The position numbers and the translations under genes were made by a program. Under the pieces are notes generated by a model. It made no database searches, was not told the DNA's origin, and saw only the letters and a list, made by a program, of their open reading frames with translations. Below, piece after piece: positions 28,381 through 36,780 of a stretch of DNA of 64,000 nucleotides. Numbering within the stretch: the first letter of the stretch is position 1; the number at the start of each line of letters is the position of its first letter. The DNA comes from Caldifarciminota bacterium UBA6260 (GTDB lineage Bacteria > Hydrothermota > 32-111), in assembly GCA_002441125.1 (NCBI GenBank), contig DJVI01000020.1, positions 41,013 to 105,012 on the forward strand, read 5' to 3'.

Positions 28381-29448
28381 ATGCATAAAAAATTGTTTAT
28401 ACCTGGACCAACCGAGGTTGTGAAGGAGGTAAGGGATGCTATGGCGTGTGAGATGATTGGCCATAGGATGAAGGAGTTCACCGAACTTTACAATCAGGTT
28501 ATTCCAAAATTACAACAGGTTCTTTACACAAAAAACAGAGTTCTTCTTTTCACTTCATCCGCAACAGGTTGTATGGAGAGTGTTGTCAGGAACCTTTCGA
28601 ACAAAAAGATACTTTCATGTATGTGTGGTGCATTCTCTGATAGATGGTACGATATTGCAGTTGCTAATGGTAAGAAAGCTGATCCTTTAAAGGTAGAATG
28701 GGGATACGCTATAAAACCTGAAATGATAGATGAAAAGTTGAAAACTGGAGAGTATGACCTTGTTACATTGGTTCACAACGAAACCTCTACAGGTGTAAAA
28801 AACCCTATAGAGGAAATTTCAAAAGTTATGAAAAAGTATCCTGATGTTATATTTGCCGTTGATGCTGTCTCATCTTTGACAGGTTACAAGATAGATGTTG
28901 ATGCACTTGGTATCGATATTATCCTTGCAGGTGTTCAGAAATGTTTCGCTCTTCCACCAGGACTTGCTGTTATGACAGTTTCACAGAAAGCGGCAGAAAA
29001 AGCGAAAACTGTTGAGAACAGAGGTTACTATTTCGATATAGTTGATATGTTGAAATATGATGAAAAGGGACAGACACCTTCTACACCTTCTATATCACAC
29101 ATAAATGCTTTAAATGTCCAGCTTGATAGAATGCTTGCTGAAGGTATGGAGAACAGGTTCGCAAGACACAAAGAGATGTCAGACATCATTTTCAAATGGG
29201 CTGAAGAGAAAGGGATAGAAAAGTTCCCGGAAAAAGGTTACGAATCGTGGACTGTTGTAACTCTTAAGAATAACAAAAACTTTAACATTTCAGAACTCAA
29301 CAAAGAACTTGGAAAGAGAGGAAAAACTATTTCGAACGGATATGGAAAACTCAAAGATATAACATTTAGAATAGCTGCTATGGGAGATCTAATGCCTTCA
29401 GATATAAAGGAACTTTTAGATGATATAAATGATATTTTAAAAATTTAA
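28381..29448 (+). CDS. Class V aminotransferase (SerC/alanine-glyoxylate type), probable serine pathway
   Basis: 355 residues. PLP-dependent aminotransferase of the AGT/small-subunit-hydrogenase-like branch: LFIPGPTEV at the start, FTSSATGCMESV near 58, HNETSTGV near 137, AVDAVSSLTG near 160 and the PLP lysine in AGVQKCFALPPG near 184. Its adjacency to serA (9 bases apart) indicates it supplies the phosphoserine aminotransferase step, as class V enzymes do in some lineages that lack classic SerC; this is inferred from context. AGGAGG precedes the ATG. It begins the serine operon and has a leadered promoter. Confidence 0.85.
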   Translation: MHKKLFIPGPTEVVKEVRDAMACEMIGHRMKEFTELYNQVIPKLQQVLYTKNRVLLFTSSATGCMESVVRNLSNKKILSCMCGAFSDRWYDIAVANGKKADPLKVEWGYAIKPEMIDEKLKTGEYDLVTLVHNETSTGVKNPIEEISKVMKKYPDVIFAVDAVSSLTGYKIDVDALGIDIILAGVQKCFALPPGLAVMTVSQKAAEKAKTVENRGYYFDIVDMLKYDEKGQTPSTPSISHINALNVQLDRMLAEGMENRFARHKEMSDIIFKWAEEKGIEKFPEKGYESWTVVTLKNNKNFNISELNKELGKRGKTISNGYGKLKDITFRIAAMGDLMPSDIKELLDDINDILKI

Positions 29449-29457
29449 GGAGGTTTT

Positions 29458-30360
29458 ATGAGAATACTTGTGAGTGACAAGATCTCTGATACAGCAGTAA
29501 ACCAGTTAAAAAATTTGGGACACGATGTAACAGTTAAAACTGGACTTCCACCAGAGGAACTTGAAAAGGTGATAGTGGATTTTGATTGTATTATAGTTAG
29601 AAGTGCAACAAAGGTCAAGAAAAATATAATTGATGCTGGAAAAAATCTGAAACTGATAATAAGGGGTGGAGTTGGAGTAGATAACATCGATGTTGAGTAT
29701 GCTAAATCAAAAAATATTGAGGTCAGAAACACTCCTGCAGCATCGAGTGAATCTGTCGCTGAACTTGCTATAGGACATATGTTATCACTTGCAAGATCTT
29801 TAACTGTAGCTGACAAATCTATGAAGGAAGGAAAGTGGGAAAAGAAAAAATTTGAAGGGTATGAACTTTACAAAAAGACACTCGGTATAATTGGACTTGG
29901 AAGAATTGGAAGGGAAACTGCAAGGATAGGTTTCTATGGTTTTGATATGAATGTTTTGGGTTATGACCCTTATGTAAAAGAGATATCAAAACCACCGATA
30001 AAAATAGTTGATCTTGATACACTTCTTAAAGAATCAGATTACATTTCTTTACACCTTCCTTTGACTGAAGAAACAAAAAATATGATTTCAACAGAGCAGT
30101 TCAAGAAGATGAAAAAGAGCTGTTACCTTATATCATGTGCAAGAGGTGGGATAGTTGATGAAAACGCTTTACTCGATGCTCTGAAGAATGGATTGATAAG
30201 AGGTGCTGCTTTGGATGTTTTCCAGACAGAACCACCTGTTGTTGGTGAACTTTTCACTCTCGAAAATTTTGTCGCAACACCACATATAGGTGCTCAAACA
30301 TTTGAGGCACAGGAAAGGATAGCTGACGAGATTGTAAGTATAATTTCAGAATACAAATGA
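29458..30360 (+). CDS. serA: D-3-phosphoglycerate dehydrogenase SerA (short form)
   Basis: First step of serine synthesis: 3-phosphoglycerate to phosphohydroxypyruvate with NAD. 300 residues, no C-terminal ACT or regulatory domain. The NAD fold shows LGIIGLGRIGRETARIG near residue 140. Catalytic elements visible are RGGVGVDN near 62, SCARGGIVDE near 224 with its Arg, and PHIGAQTFEAQ near 275 with the catalytic His. SD AAGGAGG precedes the ATG. Other 2-hydroxyacid dehydrogenases are possible, but the neighbouring aminotransferase supports SerA. Confidence 0.92.
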   Translation: MRILVSDKISDTAVNQLKNLGHDVTVKTGLPPEELEKVIVDFDCIIVRSATKVKKNIIDAGKNLKLIIRGGVGVDNIDVEYAKSKNIEVRNTPAASSESVAELAIGHMLSLARSLTVADKSMKEGKWEKKKFEGYELYKKTLGIIGLGRIGRETARIGFYGFDMNVLGYDPYVKEISKPPIKIVDLDTLLKESDYISLHLPLTEETKNMISTEQFKKMKKSCYLISCARGGIVDENALLDALKNGLIRGAALDVFQTEPPVVGELFTLENFVATPHIGAQTFEAQERIADEIVSIISEYK

Positions 30361-30364
30361 TAAA

Positions 30365-30386
30365 AAGGGGGATTTTTATCCCCCTT
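30365..30386 (+). terminator. Hairpin between serA and the DUF4175-like gene
   Basis: AAGGGGGAT (30365-30373), TTTT, ATCCCCCTT (30378-30386), then only AAAT before the ATG at 30391. There is no T-run. The stem contains the only purine-rich ribosome-site candidate of the next gene, so it may act as a translational switch or a processing site. Confidence 0.5.
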
Positions 30387-30390
30387 AAAT

Positions 30391-33132
30391 ATGTTGAAAA
30401 AAATTTTTCAAAAAATTCATAATAAAATATTGTTTGAGAATTTTGTTGAGAGTGTCATAACATTCTTAACTATATTTTTAATAATTTTTTCATCCCATAT
30501 CTTTCTTAACAATCTTTTCTATAATGAAAATATCTTTTTCATTATAATATTGGTTTTGGTTTTCATCTTCTCTTTTAAGGATCTTATTTTAAGTTCAAAA
30601 AAAAAGAGTGTTGAATTTTTTAACAGCATCAACAGAGAACTTAAAAATATCCCACTCGTTCTTTATGAAAATCTTGAAAAGGAAGATGACATATTCGTTA
30701 AAAATTTAAAAGAAGAATTTTTAAATATAAATCTTAAAGAAAAAAAATTTTACAGAAAAGATGTTAGAGAGAAAAAATTAAGTTTCTTGTTCATATCCAT
30801 AATAATTTTTCTTTCAGTTATAACTTTTTATCCGGTACTTCTATCTAACTCTTTGTTACTTACCGAAAAAAAGGTTGTTTTAAAAAAGTTTAAAGATGAT
30901 TTTAAAATTTTATCTTTCAACTATGGGGGAATATCAGGTGACCTTTTTGTAAAATCTTATGATTGTAAAATTGTTAAATTTGAAAAAGGGAAAGATTACA
31001 GTTTGGACTCATACATTTTTTTTAAAGGACCAAAAGTTGAATCAAATATGTTGAGTTTAAAACTTTTAAAAGGTTTTCTAATAGATTCTATCTTAACGGA
31101 AGTGAACCCTCCAAAATATACTCTTTTAAAGAGTTTTACTTTAAAAGGAAATTTTTTAGATATTTTAGAATATTCTTCTTTTATAACCGAAATATATTTC
31201 AACGACGGGACTGAGTATAAATTTGAATTAAAACAAGTTTCGAAAGATACAACTTTATTTTTTAAAAAAGGGAATATACAGGATTCTTTGAAAATTAACA
31301 TTTTAGAAGATAAACCACCTTATGTTAACATAATAGATATCAAAAATGATATAAGTTTGAAAGATGAAGCTGATATTCCTGTTATATGCAGGGATGATTA
31401 CGGTAACGATTCGATATACCTTATTTTTCAAGGTGAAAAAGATTCTTTTTCCATTCCATATAAAATGTTTGGAAAAGATACAATACTTATATTCAACATC
31501 AACATTGAAAGTATAAAGGAAAAATATAAAAGTTTACATTTTGTTTTAAAGGATAACAATCCTTACAAAAGACAGATCGGTTCATCTCAGGTTATAGATT
31601 TAATAAGAGAAGAGAATATATCAACCTTTATAGATTCAACATATTTAAAAGGAGATTTTTCCAAAAATATTGATAGTTATTCCCAAAAAGTTATGGATAT
31701 TTTAGAACAACTTGAAAAAGAAAAGAAAATGGAAAATGTGAATAAGTTAAAAGAAGAGTTGAAAAACATGAGTGAAAATTTTGAAAAAGTTAAAGAGGAA
31801 TTAAAAAATATTTCAGAGTATAAACTCCCTGAGAATGTTTATAAAAAGATGGCTGAACTCAAAAGTGAAATTGATAAGATCGATAAAAATTTAATTGAGA
31901 ATTTGAATTCACTTTTAAATAAAGATTTTGAAAATATTTCTGAAAAGGATAAGGAAAAAATATTTGATAAAATTATAAGTGAGAGTAAAGATATTGAGAG
32001 AGAACTTGATAAACTTAAAAATGTATTGAAAGATCTGGGCAAGATATTTTCATTAAACAAACTCAACGAGGATATTAAAAAACTTATCGAAACTGAAAAA
32101 AAAATAATTGAAAAAAAAGATTTTGGGAAACAGAGAGAGATAACTGAAAAGATTGAAGGGTTGAAGGGTGAAACTATAAAAAATGAGGATTTGGAAGAGT
32201 ATGAAAAGGAACTTTCAGATATAGCGAAAACATCAAAAGAATCTGAGAATAATTTTTCAAAAACAAAAGATGTCAAAGATAAACTTGAAAATCTAAAAAA
32301 TAAAATTGAAGAGAATTTGGAAAAAATGTCCGGGAAAAGTGAAAGGTATAACAAAGATCTTATAATCTCAGCCCTCCTTTTCATTGATCAGGTAATAGAT
32401 AGCACACAGGATCTACAACTTGTTTCAAATTTATACCAATCTATTATAGATTATACTGGAGAGGATATAAGATCACCTTTAACTATCCTTTTGAAAACCG
32501 CACAAAATATAGCACAGCAAAATAGTCAAGATCTTTTACCTTTAAAGGAACAGAACATAATGATAATAAACTTTCTTTTGAAAGATAATCCACAGGGTGA
32601 AGGTGCAAGTTCACTTGAAAGGATAGCAGAACAGTTATCATCTATGTCAAAAGAACAGCAATACATCTCTCAGATGTTATGGGAAATGTTTGGAAAAGGG
32701 GAGATGAAAAGAGATATTCTCGACATGCTTGGCAATATGGAGAATTCACTTTCAGAAAAGATGAAAAAGTTAGGTGAAGGATCTAATAAAGATGTTGGTC
32801 AGGCTCTTTCAGACCTTGCAGACTCTTTAAAAGATGTATCAAAAAATCTTAAAGATGGTAAATTCGATGAGGAAGTTTTGAAAAAACAGGAAAGAGTTTT
32901 AAAAAGGATGCTAAACATCACTAAATCTATTTACAAAAAAGGTATAGATGAAAAGAGGGAAAGTTACTCTGGAAAGGATTATGATCTACCTGCAAAAATT
33001 ATTCAACCAAAGGATTATGGTTACAAAAAATATTTTCAGCTTAAGAAAAGGTATGAGGATGTTGAAAAATTTGAGAGGAAAGAATGGATACCGATTATTA
33101 AACTCTATTTACAGGAAATTTTGAATGAATAA
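30391..33132 (+). CDS. DUF4175-like membrane protein with long coiled coil
   Basis: 913 residues. Two hydrophobic segments near the N-terminus (about 28-62 and 128-155) anchor a beta-rich region (160-400). A very long Lys/Glu coiled coil follows (about 425-660), then a Gln/Glu-rich helical portion (670-860) and a short conserved tail. The architecture recalls DUF4175 proteins of Bacteroidota and related phyla; I assign this by pattern rather than by a decisive motif. No known catalytic residues are visible. The gene leads a three-gene envelope unit; its ATG follows a hairpin, and it overlaps the next gene by 8 bases. Function unknown; the topology suggests one domain outside the membrane. Confidence 0.6.
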   Translation: MLKKIFQKIHNKILFENFVESVITFLTIFLIIFSSHIFLNNLFYNENIFFIIILVLVFIFSFKDLILSSKKKSVEFFNSINRELKNIPLVLYENLEKEDDIFVKNLKEEFLNINLKEKKFYRKDVREKKLSFLFISIIIFLSVITFYPVLLSNSLLLTEKKVVLKKFKDDFKILSFNYGGISGDLFVKSYDCKIVKFEKGKDYSLDSYIFFKGPKVESNMLSLKLLKGFLIDSILTEVNPPKYTLLKSFTLKGNFLDILEYSSFITEIYFNDGTEYKFELKQVSKDTTLFFKKGNIQDSLKINILEDKPPYVNIIDIKNDISLKDEADIPVICRDDYGNDSIYLIFQGEKDSFSIPYKMFGKDTILIFNINIESIKEKYKSLHFVLKDNNPYKRQIGSSQVIDLIREENISTFIDSTYLKGDFSKNIDSYSQKVMDILEQLEKEKKMENVNKLKEELKNMSENFEKVKEELKNISEYKLPENVYKKMAELKSEIDKIDKNLIENLNSLLNKDFENISEKDKEKIFDKIISESKDIERELDKLKNVLKDLGKIFSLNKLNEDIKKLIETEKKIIEKKDFGKQREITEKIEGLKGETIKNEDLEEYEKELSDIAKTSKESENNFSKTKDVKDKLENLKNKIEENLEKMSGKSERYNKDLIISALLFIDQVIDSTQDLQLVSNLYQSIIDYTGEDIRSPLTILLKTAQNIAQQNSQDLLPLKEQNIMIINFLLKDNPQGEGASSLERIAEQLSSMSKEQQYISQMLWEMFGKGEMKRDILDMLGNMENSLSEKMKKLGEGSNKDVGQALSDLADSLKDVSKNLKDGKFDEEVLKKQERVLKRMLNITKSIYKKGIDEKRESYSGKDYDLPAKIIQPKDYGYKKYFQLKKRYEDVEKFERKEWIPIIKLYLQEILNE

Positions 33133-34441
33133 AGCAAAAGGTTTTTTATTTTTATTATTAACATTGATAACATTAACTCCTTTTTACATAAGTTCAGAAT
33201 CTTTGGATAAAACAGTTAAAAATGGAAATTTTAAAATCATTCTTGAAGATTTAGATTCTTCTTATGATAAAGAGAAAATTTTAAAACTTGTTTTTAAATA
33301 TAGGGGAAATTTTAAAAAAGCTGATTATGAGTATTTTTTAAGGAGTTTGATATTGAGAGATGGTTTACCTGAAATATATTTGTCATATTTTAAAAAGGAT
33401 GTCATATTTGAAAATGAATATATTATTTTTCTGAAATATTTCAGAGATAAAAATGATCTTGAAAGTTATATAAATTATATTCTCAGATTTGATGATGAAA
33501 GAAATTTGGATTACAAAAAGATAACCGCACAGATGTCATCTGAAGGGATTGAAAAGATGATCAATCAAAGATGCTTTACCAAAAGCAGGTTGAAACTTTT
33601 TATTTTAGCGAGATTGTTCTCTTCAACTAACGATGAAATTTATGCAAAAAGTTTGCTCGATTTTGACCAAAAGTATATTTTGGAAATATTGGAGTCTAAT
33701 ATTTTAACTTTGAAAAATAAAATAAAACTTGTTAATCTTTTGGATTTAAAAAGGATAGATAAAAAACTTTTTTACAATGAAGTTTATACTTTATCTTTTT
33801 ATGATCTTGAAAATGACTATTCAGATTTTCTGAAAGGTTCCCAATTTTACCTTCCATACGAAAGTTTCAGAAAAATTTTGAAAGGTGAAAATGTAAACCA
33901 GAATTTTAATGACACTCTCTTTTATCCTCTTTATCTAATCTTTAAAATGGATGATCAAAATTTTTTAAATTATATGAAAGAGAAAAAGAATAGTAAAGAT
34001 GGAAAAGTTTACTATCTCTATTTTCTTTACTACCTTTTGAATTCTGATGAAAAGAATCTTAAAGAACAACTATCAAAGTTGTTATCATCGAATATAGACA
34101 TATATGTTAAAGTAAACTGCACGAGTCTTTTTATGCTTTCTAAAAAAATATCTGATGGGCAATTCTTCTTTTACTATTTTGCTAAAGATTATGAAAAGAT
34201 GAAACCTTTTATTTTGACAATAGGTAAAAAGAGTTATCTTTACTATAAAACACTTCTTGATGAAGGTAGATTGGATGAAGCTAAAATTTTCAAAGATCGA
34301 TCCTTTGATGATATGGAACTTATAAGTGAGATACTTTTATTTGAGATGAAAAATGGTATAATTAAAGAGGATGATGTAAAGATGTATCTTGAAAAATATC
34401 CGAAATCACCTTTTAGAAATCTTTTTATAATGTATCTATGA
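33125..34441 (+). CDS. Exported protein of unknown function, helical-repeat-like
   Basis: 438 residues. A signal peptide (about 1-23: KGFLFLLLTLITLTPFYISS) leads a predominantly helical protein rich in Leu, Lys, Phe and Tyr, with a repeating spacing like TPR or HEAT repeats but no canonical repeat I can align. There are no catalytic or metal-binding motifs. It overlaps both flanking genes (8 and 4 bases), so it is co-translated with the DUF4175-like protein and the AsnB-named family protein. I do not recognise the family beyond its position in this trio. Confidence 0.65.
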   Translation: MNKAKGFLFLLLTLITLTPFYISSESLDKTVKNGNFKIILEDLDSSYDKEKILKLVFKYRGNFKKADYEYFLRSLILRDGLPEIYLSYFKKDVIFENEYIIFLKYFRDKNDLESYINYILRFDDERNLDYKKITAQMSSEGIEKMINQRCFTKSRLKLFILARLFSSTNDEIYAKSLLDFDQKYILEILESNILTLKNKIKLVNLLDLKRIDKKLFYNEVYTLSFYDLENDYSDFLKGSQFYLPYESFRKILKGENVNQNFNDTLFYPLYLIFKMDDQNFLNYMKEKKNSKDGKVYYLYFLYYLLNSDEKNLKEQLSKLLSSNIDIYVKVNCTSLFMLSKKISDGQFFFYYFAKDYEKMKPFILTIGKKSYLYYKTLLDEGRLDEAKIFKDRSFDDMELISEILLFEMKNGIIKEDDVKMYLEKYPKSPFRNLFIMYL

Positions 34442-35652
34442 AAAAAATTATTACTTTAATCTTTTTAGTATACATAAAAATTTACTCCTACACTTTTATT
34501 CCTATGGATCTTACTCAAACTGATCACCTTAAATCTTACGGCATAGTTTACAGGGCTCTTGAAAATGGTGTTAATGTTTACTGGCTTTTGAATTATAGGG
34601 GAGGGAGTTTTATTTTGATGTCGGATAATTTTGAACAGGATTGTTTGAAGGAGGGAGTTCTTTTTTTAAACATATCTGAGGATAAGAAAAATTACTTACT
34701 ATCTGAAGCTGAAAAGAGTGTTCTACTTGAGAAAGCACCAAAACTCGCTGTTTATTCACCACCTGGTAAAGAACCGTGGGATGATGCGGTAACACTTGTT
34801 CTTGATTATGCCAAAATTCCTTATGATGTTATTTATGATAAAGAGATACTGAGTGGGAAAATATATGAATATGAATGGGTTCACCTTCACCATGAGGATT
34901 TTACAGGTCAATTGGATAGGTTCTATATTTCTTCTTTTTATGAAGAATGGTTTCAAAATCTCCTCAAAATGCAAAAAAAACTTTCTTCAGATCTTGGATA
35001 TGACAAGTATTGGAAGATGAAAAGGGATGTTGCAAAGCAGATAAAAAATTATGTTCAAAGGGGTGGTTTTCTCTTCGCTATGTGTTCAGCTACAAATTCT
35101 ATAGATGACGCTTTAGTTTTAGGTTATCAGGATATAATACCCTCTTTACTTGATGGTGATGGAACAACTTCACCGCAACTCGATTATTCCCAGTCAATGG
35201 CTTTTGAAAATTTCACACTTAACGATAAACCAACAATTGAACTTGATGATATAAATTATGAGCCTTTAAACAAACTGGAATGGGAGAATAAATATTTCAA
35301 ACTGAAAAAATACTCCCCAAAATTTGATCTTGTTGAAGCTATGTTAACTCAAAACCATACTGATAACATTAAAGAATTTTTGGGAAGAACCACAAGTTTT
35401 GATAAAAGGAAAATTAAAAAAAATGTAGTTATACTTGCCGATAGTTACGATAAAAATTATGCAAAATATATTCATGGATTTTTGGGAGAAGGTTTTTTCA
35501 CATTTTTTGCAGGACATGATCCTGAAGATTATGTTCACTATGTGAACGATCCGCCGACTGAACTTTCATATTTTAAAAATTCACCCGGATACAGGCTGAT
35601 ACTTAACAATGTTTTATTTCCAGCATCTCAGGAAAAGAAGAAAAAAACTTGA
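34438..35652 (+). CDS. Exported protein, FCB family usually named 'asparagine synthetase B'
   Basis: 404 residues. A signal peptide (1-20) precedes FIPMDLTQTDHLKSYG and WLLNYRGGSF, characteristic of a family in Bacteroidota and relatives that databases label asparagine synthetase B. It lacks the amidotransferase N-terminal Cys and the PP-loop SGGxDS of that enzyme, so the name looks wrong to me. The middle has VHLHHEDFTGQ near 152, LFAMCSATNS near 212, and a later region with QNHTDN. The fold may resemble a glutamine-amidotransferase-like (ThuA-like) hydrolase, which is a guess from the Cys-containing elbow FAMCSAT. It ends in convergent orientation, touching the stop of the next minus gene. 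Confidence 0.65.
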   Translation: MKKIITLIFLVYIKIYSYTFIPMDLTQTDHLKSYGIVYRALENGVNVYWLLNYRGGSFILMSDNFEQDCLKEGVLFLNISEDKKNYLLSEAEKSVLLEKAPKLAVYSPPGKEPWDDAVTLVLDYAKIPYDVIYDKEILSGKIYEYEWVHLHHEDFTGQLDRFYISSFYEEWFQNLLKMQKKLSSDLGYDKYWKMKRDVAKQIKNYVQRGGFLFAMCSATNSIDDALVLGYQDIIPSLLDGDGTTSPQLDYSQSMAFENFTLNDKPTIELDDINYEPLNKLEWENKYFKLKKYSPKFDLVEAMLTQNHTDNIKEFLGRTTSFDKRKIKKNVVILADSYDKNYAKYIHGFLGEGFFTFFAGHDPEDYVHYVNDPPTELSYFKNSPGYRLILNNVLFPASQEKKKKT

Positions 35653-36780
35653 TCAACTTTTTGATAAGACCTTTCTATAAAATTCTTCTATTTTAAAACT
35701 CACATTCTCCCATGAATATTCCAATGCTCTTTTTTCACCATTTATCTTAAGGCTCTCTCTCAACTTTTCATCATCTGAAAGAAGAATTAGTTTTGAAACA
35801 AGATCATCATCTGAAAGAGGATCGAAAAGTATTCCGTTTTTAAAATTTTCTATAACCTGAGAGTATCCATGGATAGAGGATGCTATAACAGGTGTGTTGC
35901 AAGCCATAGCTTCAAGTAAAACTATTCCAAAAGATTCTCCACCCAATGCTGGGGAACAGTATATATCTGCTGTTCTATAGTATTTCGGAATATCATCTTT
36001 TTTTACATAACCTGTAAATAAAACTCTATCTTCTATATTTAGATCTTTAACCAACTTTCTTGCAACAGTATCGAGAGGACCTTTTCCAGCTATAATGAGT
36101 TTAGCATCCTTTTTAACCTTTAAAAATTTTGAAAATACATTTATAATTTTCAAAACACCTTTCCTCTCATCCAACCTTCCAAGGAAAAGTATTTTTGGAT
36201 AACCTTCTATATCAAACTTATCCCCATCCTTTTTAAAAAATTCAATATCCACACCAGCTGGAATTATTTCATAATCACCTGGAAAGTATGGCTGCATAGC
36301 GAGTTTCGCGGTTTCTGATATAGCGAAATATCCATCTATTTTGTCAAGATATTTTTTATAAACTTTTCTAAAAACTTTTGAACCGTAATTGTAAAATTTG
36401 AAACCAGCATTCAAAAAAGCAGCTATATTTGTTGTTTTTGAGTAATGTAAAGCGAAGAATGAGAGGGAAGGGAAGAAAGGACCATTCAGATGAACTATAT
36501 CAAAATCGTTGTTGTAAAGAAGATTCTTTACCTTTGAAGGTATTTCAAATCCAAAAGCCATTGTTGCGTATGACTTGTTCATGGGAATTAGAAGAACCTT
36601 TCCGAATCTTAAAACATCATCCTCTTTTTCTTCATTTTTGTAATGTGTTGTGAGTATCTTAATATCGTTGTTATGTTTTTTTAAATATTTTGCCAAATAG
36701 AAAGTGTATTCTGATATACCTGATGGGTAAGGATAATAAGGGTCTGAAACGATAAGTATCTTTAAAGGTCTATTTATCAT
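35653..36780 (-). CDS. GT4-type glycosyltransferase, PimA-like
   Basis: 375 residues. PYPSGISEYTFYLAKYL near the N-terminus, LGRLDERKG near residue 203, and the sugar-nucleotide site ALGGESFGIVLLEAMAC near 277 identify a GT-B enzyme of family 4. The layout resembles phosphatidylinositol mannosyltransferases and related lipid glycosyltransferases. It is the last gene of the long zapB-to-here run and overlaps thyX by 11 bases. Its stop codon is directly abutted to the stop of the convergent plus-strand gene, leaving no room for a dedicated terminator. Acceptor and donor unknown. Confidence 0.9.
   Translation of the reverse strand: MINRPLKILIVSDPYYPYPSGISEYTFYLAKYLKKHNNDIKILTTHYKNEEKEDDVLRFGKVLLIPMNKSYATMAFGFEIPSKVKNLLYNNDFDIVHLNGPFFPSLSFFALHYSKTTNIAAFLNAGFKFYNYGSKVFRKVYKKYLDKIDGYFAISETAKLAMQPYFPGDYEIIPAGVDIEFFKKDGDKFDIEGYPKILFLGRLDERKGVLKIINVFSKFLKVKKDAKLIIAGKGPLDTVARKLVKDLNIEDRVLFTGYVKKDDIPKYYRTADIYCSPALGGESFGIVLLEAMACNTPVIASSIHGYSQVIENFKNGILFDPLSDDDLVSKLILLSDDEKLRESLKINGEKRALEYSWENVSFKIEEFYRKVLSKS

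Noticed and set aside
31839..32384. 181-codon reverse frame rich in Ser and Phe
   Set aside because: It is the complement of the Lys/Glu coiled coil of the DUF4175-like gene, a usual artefact.
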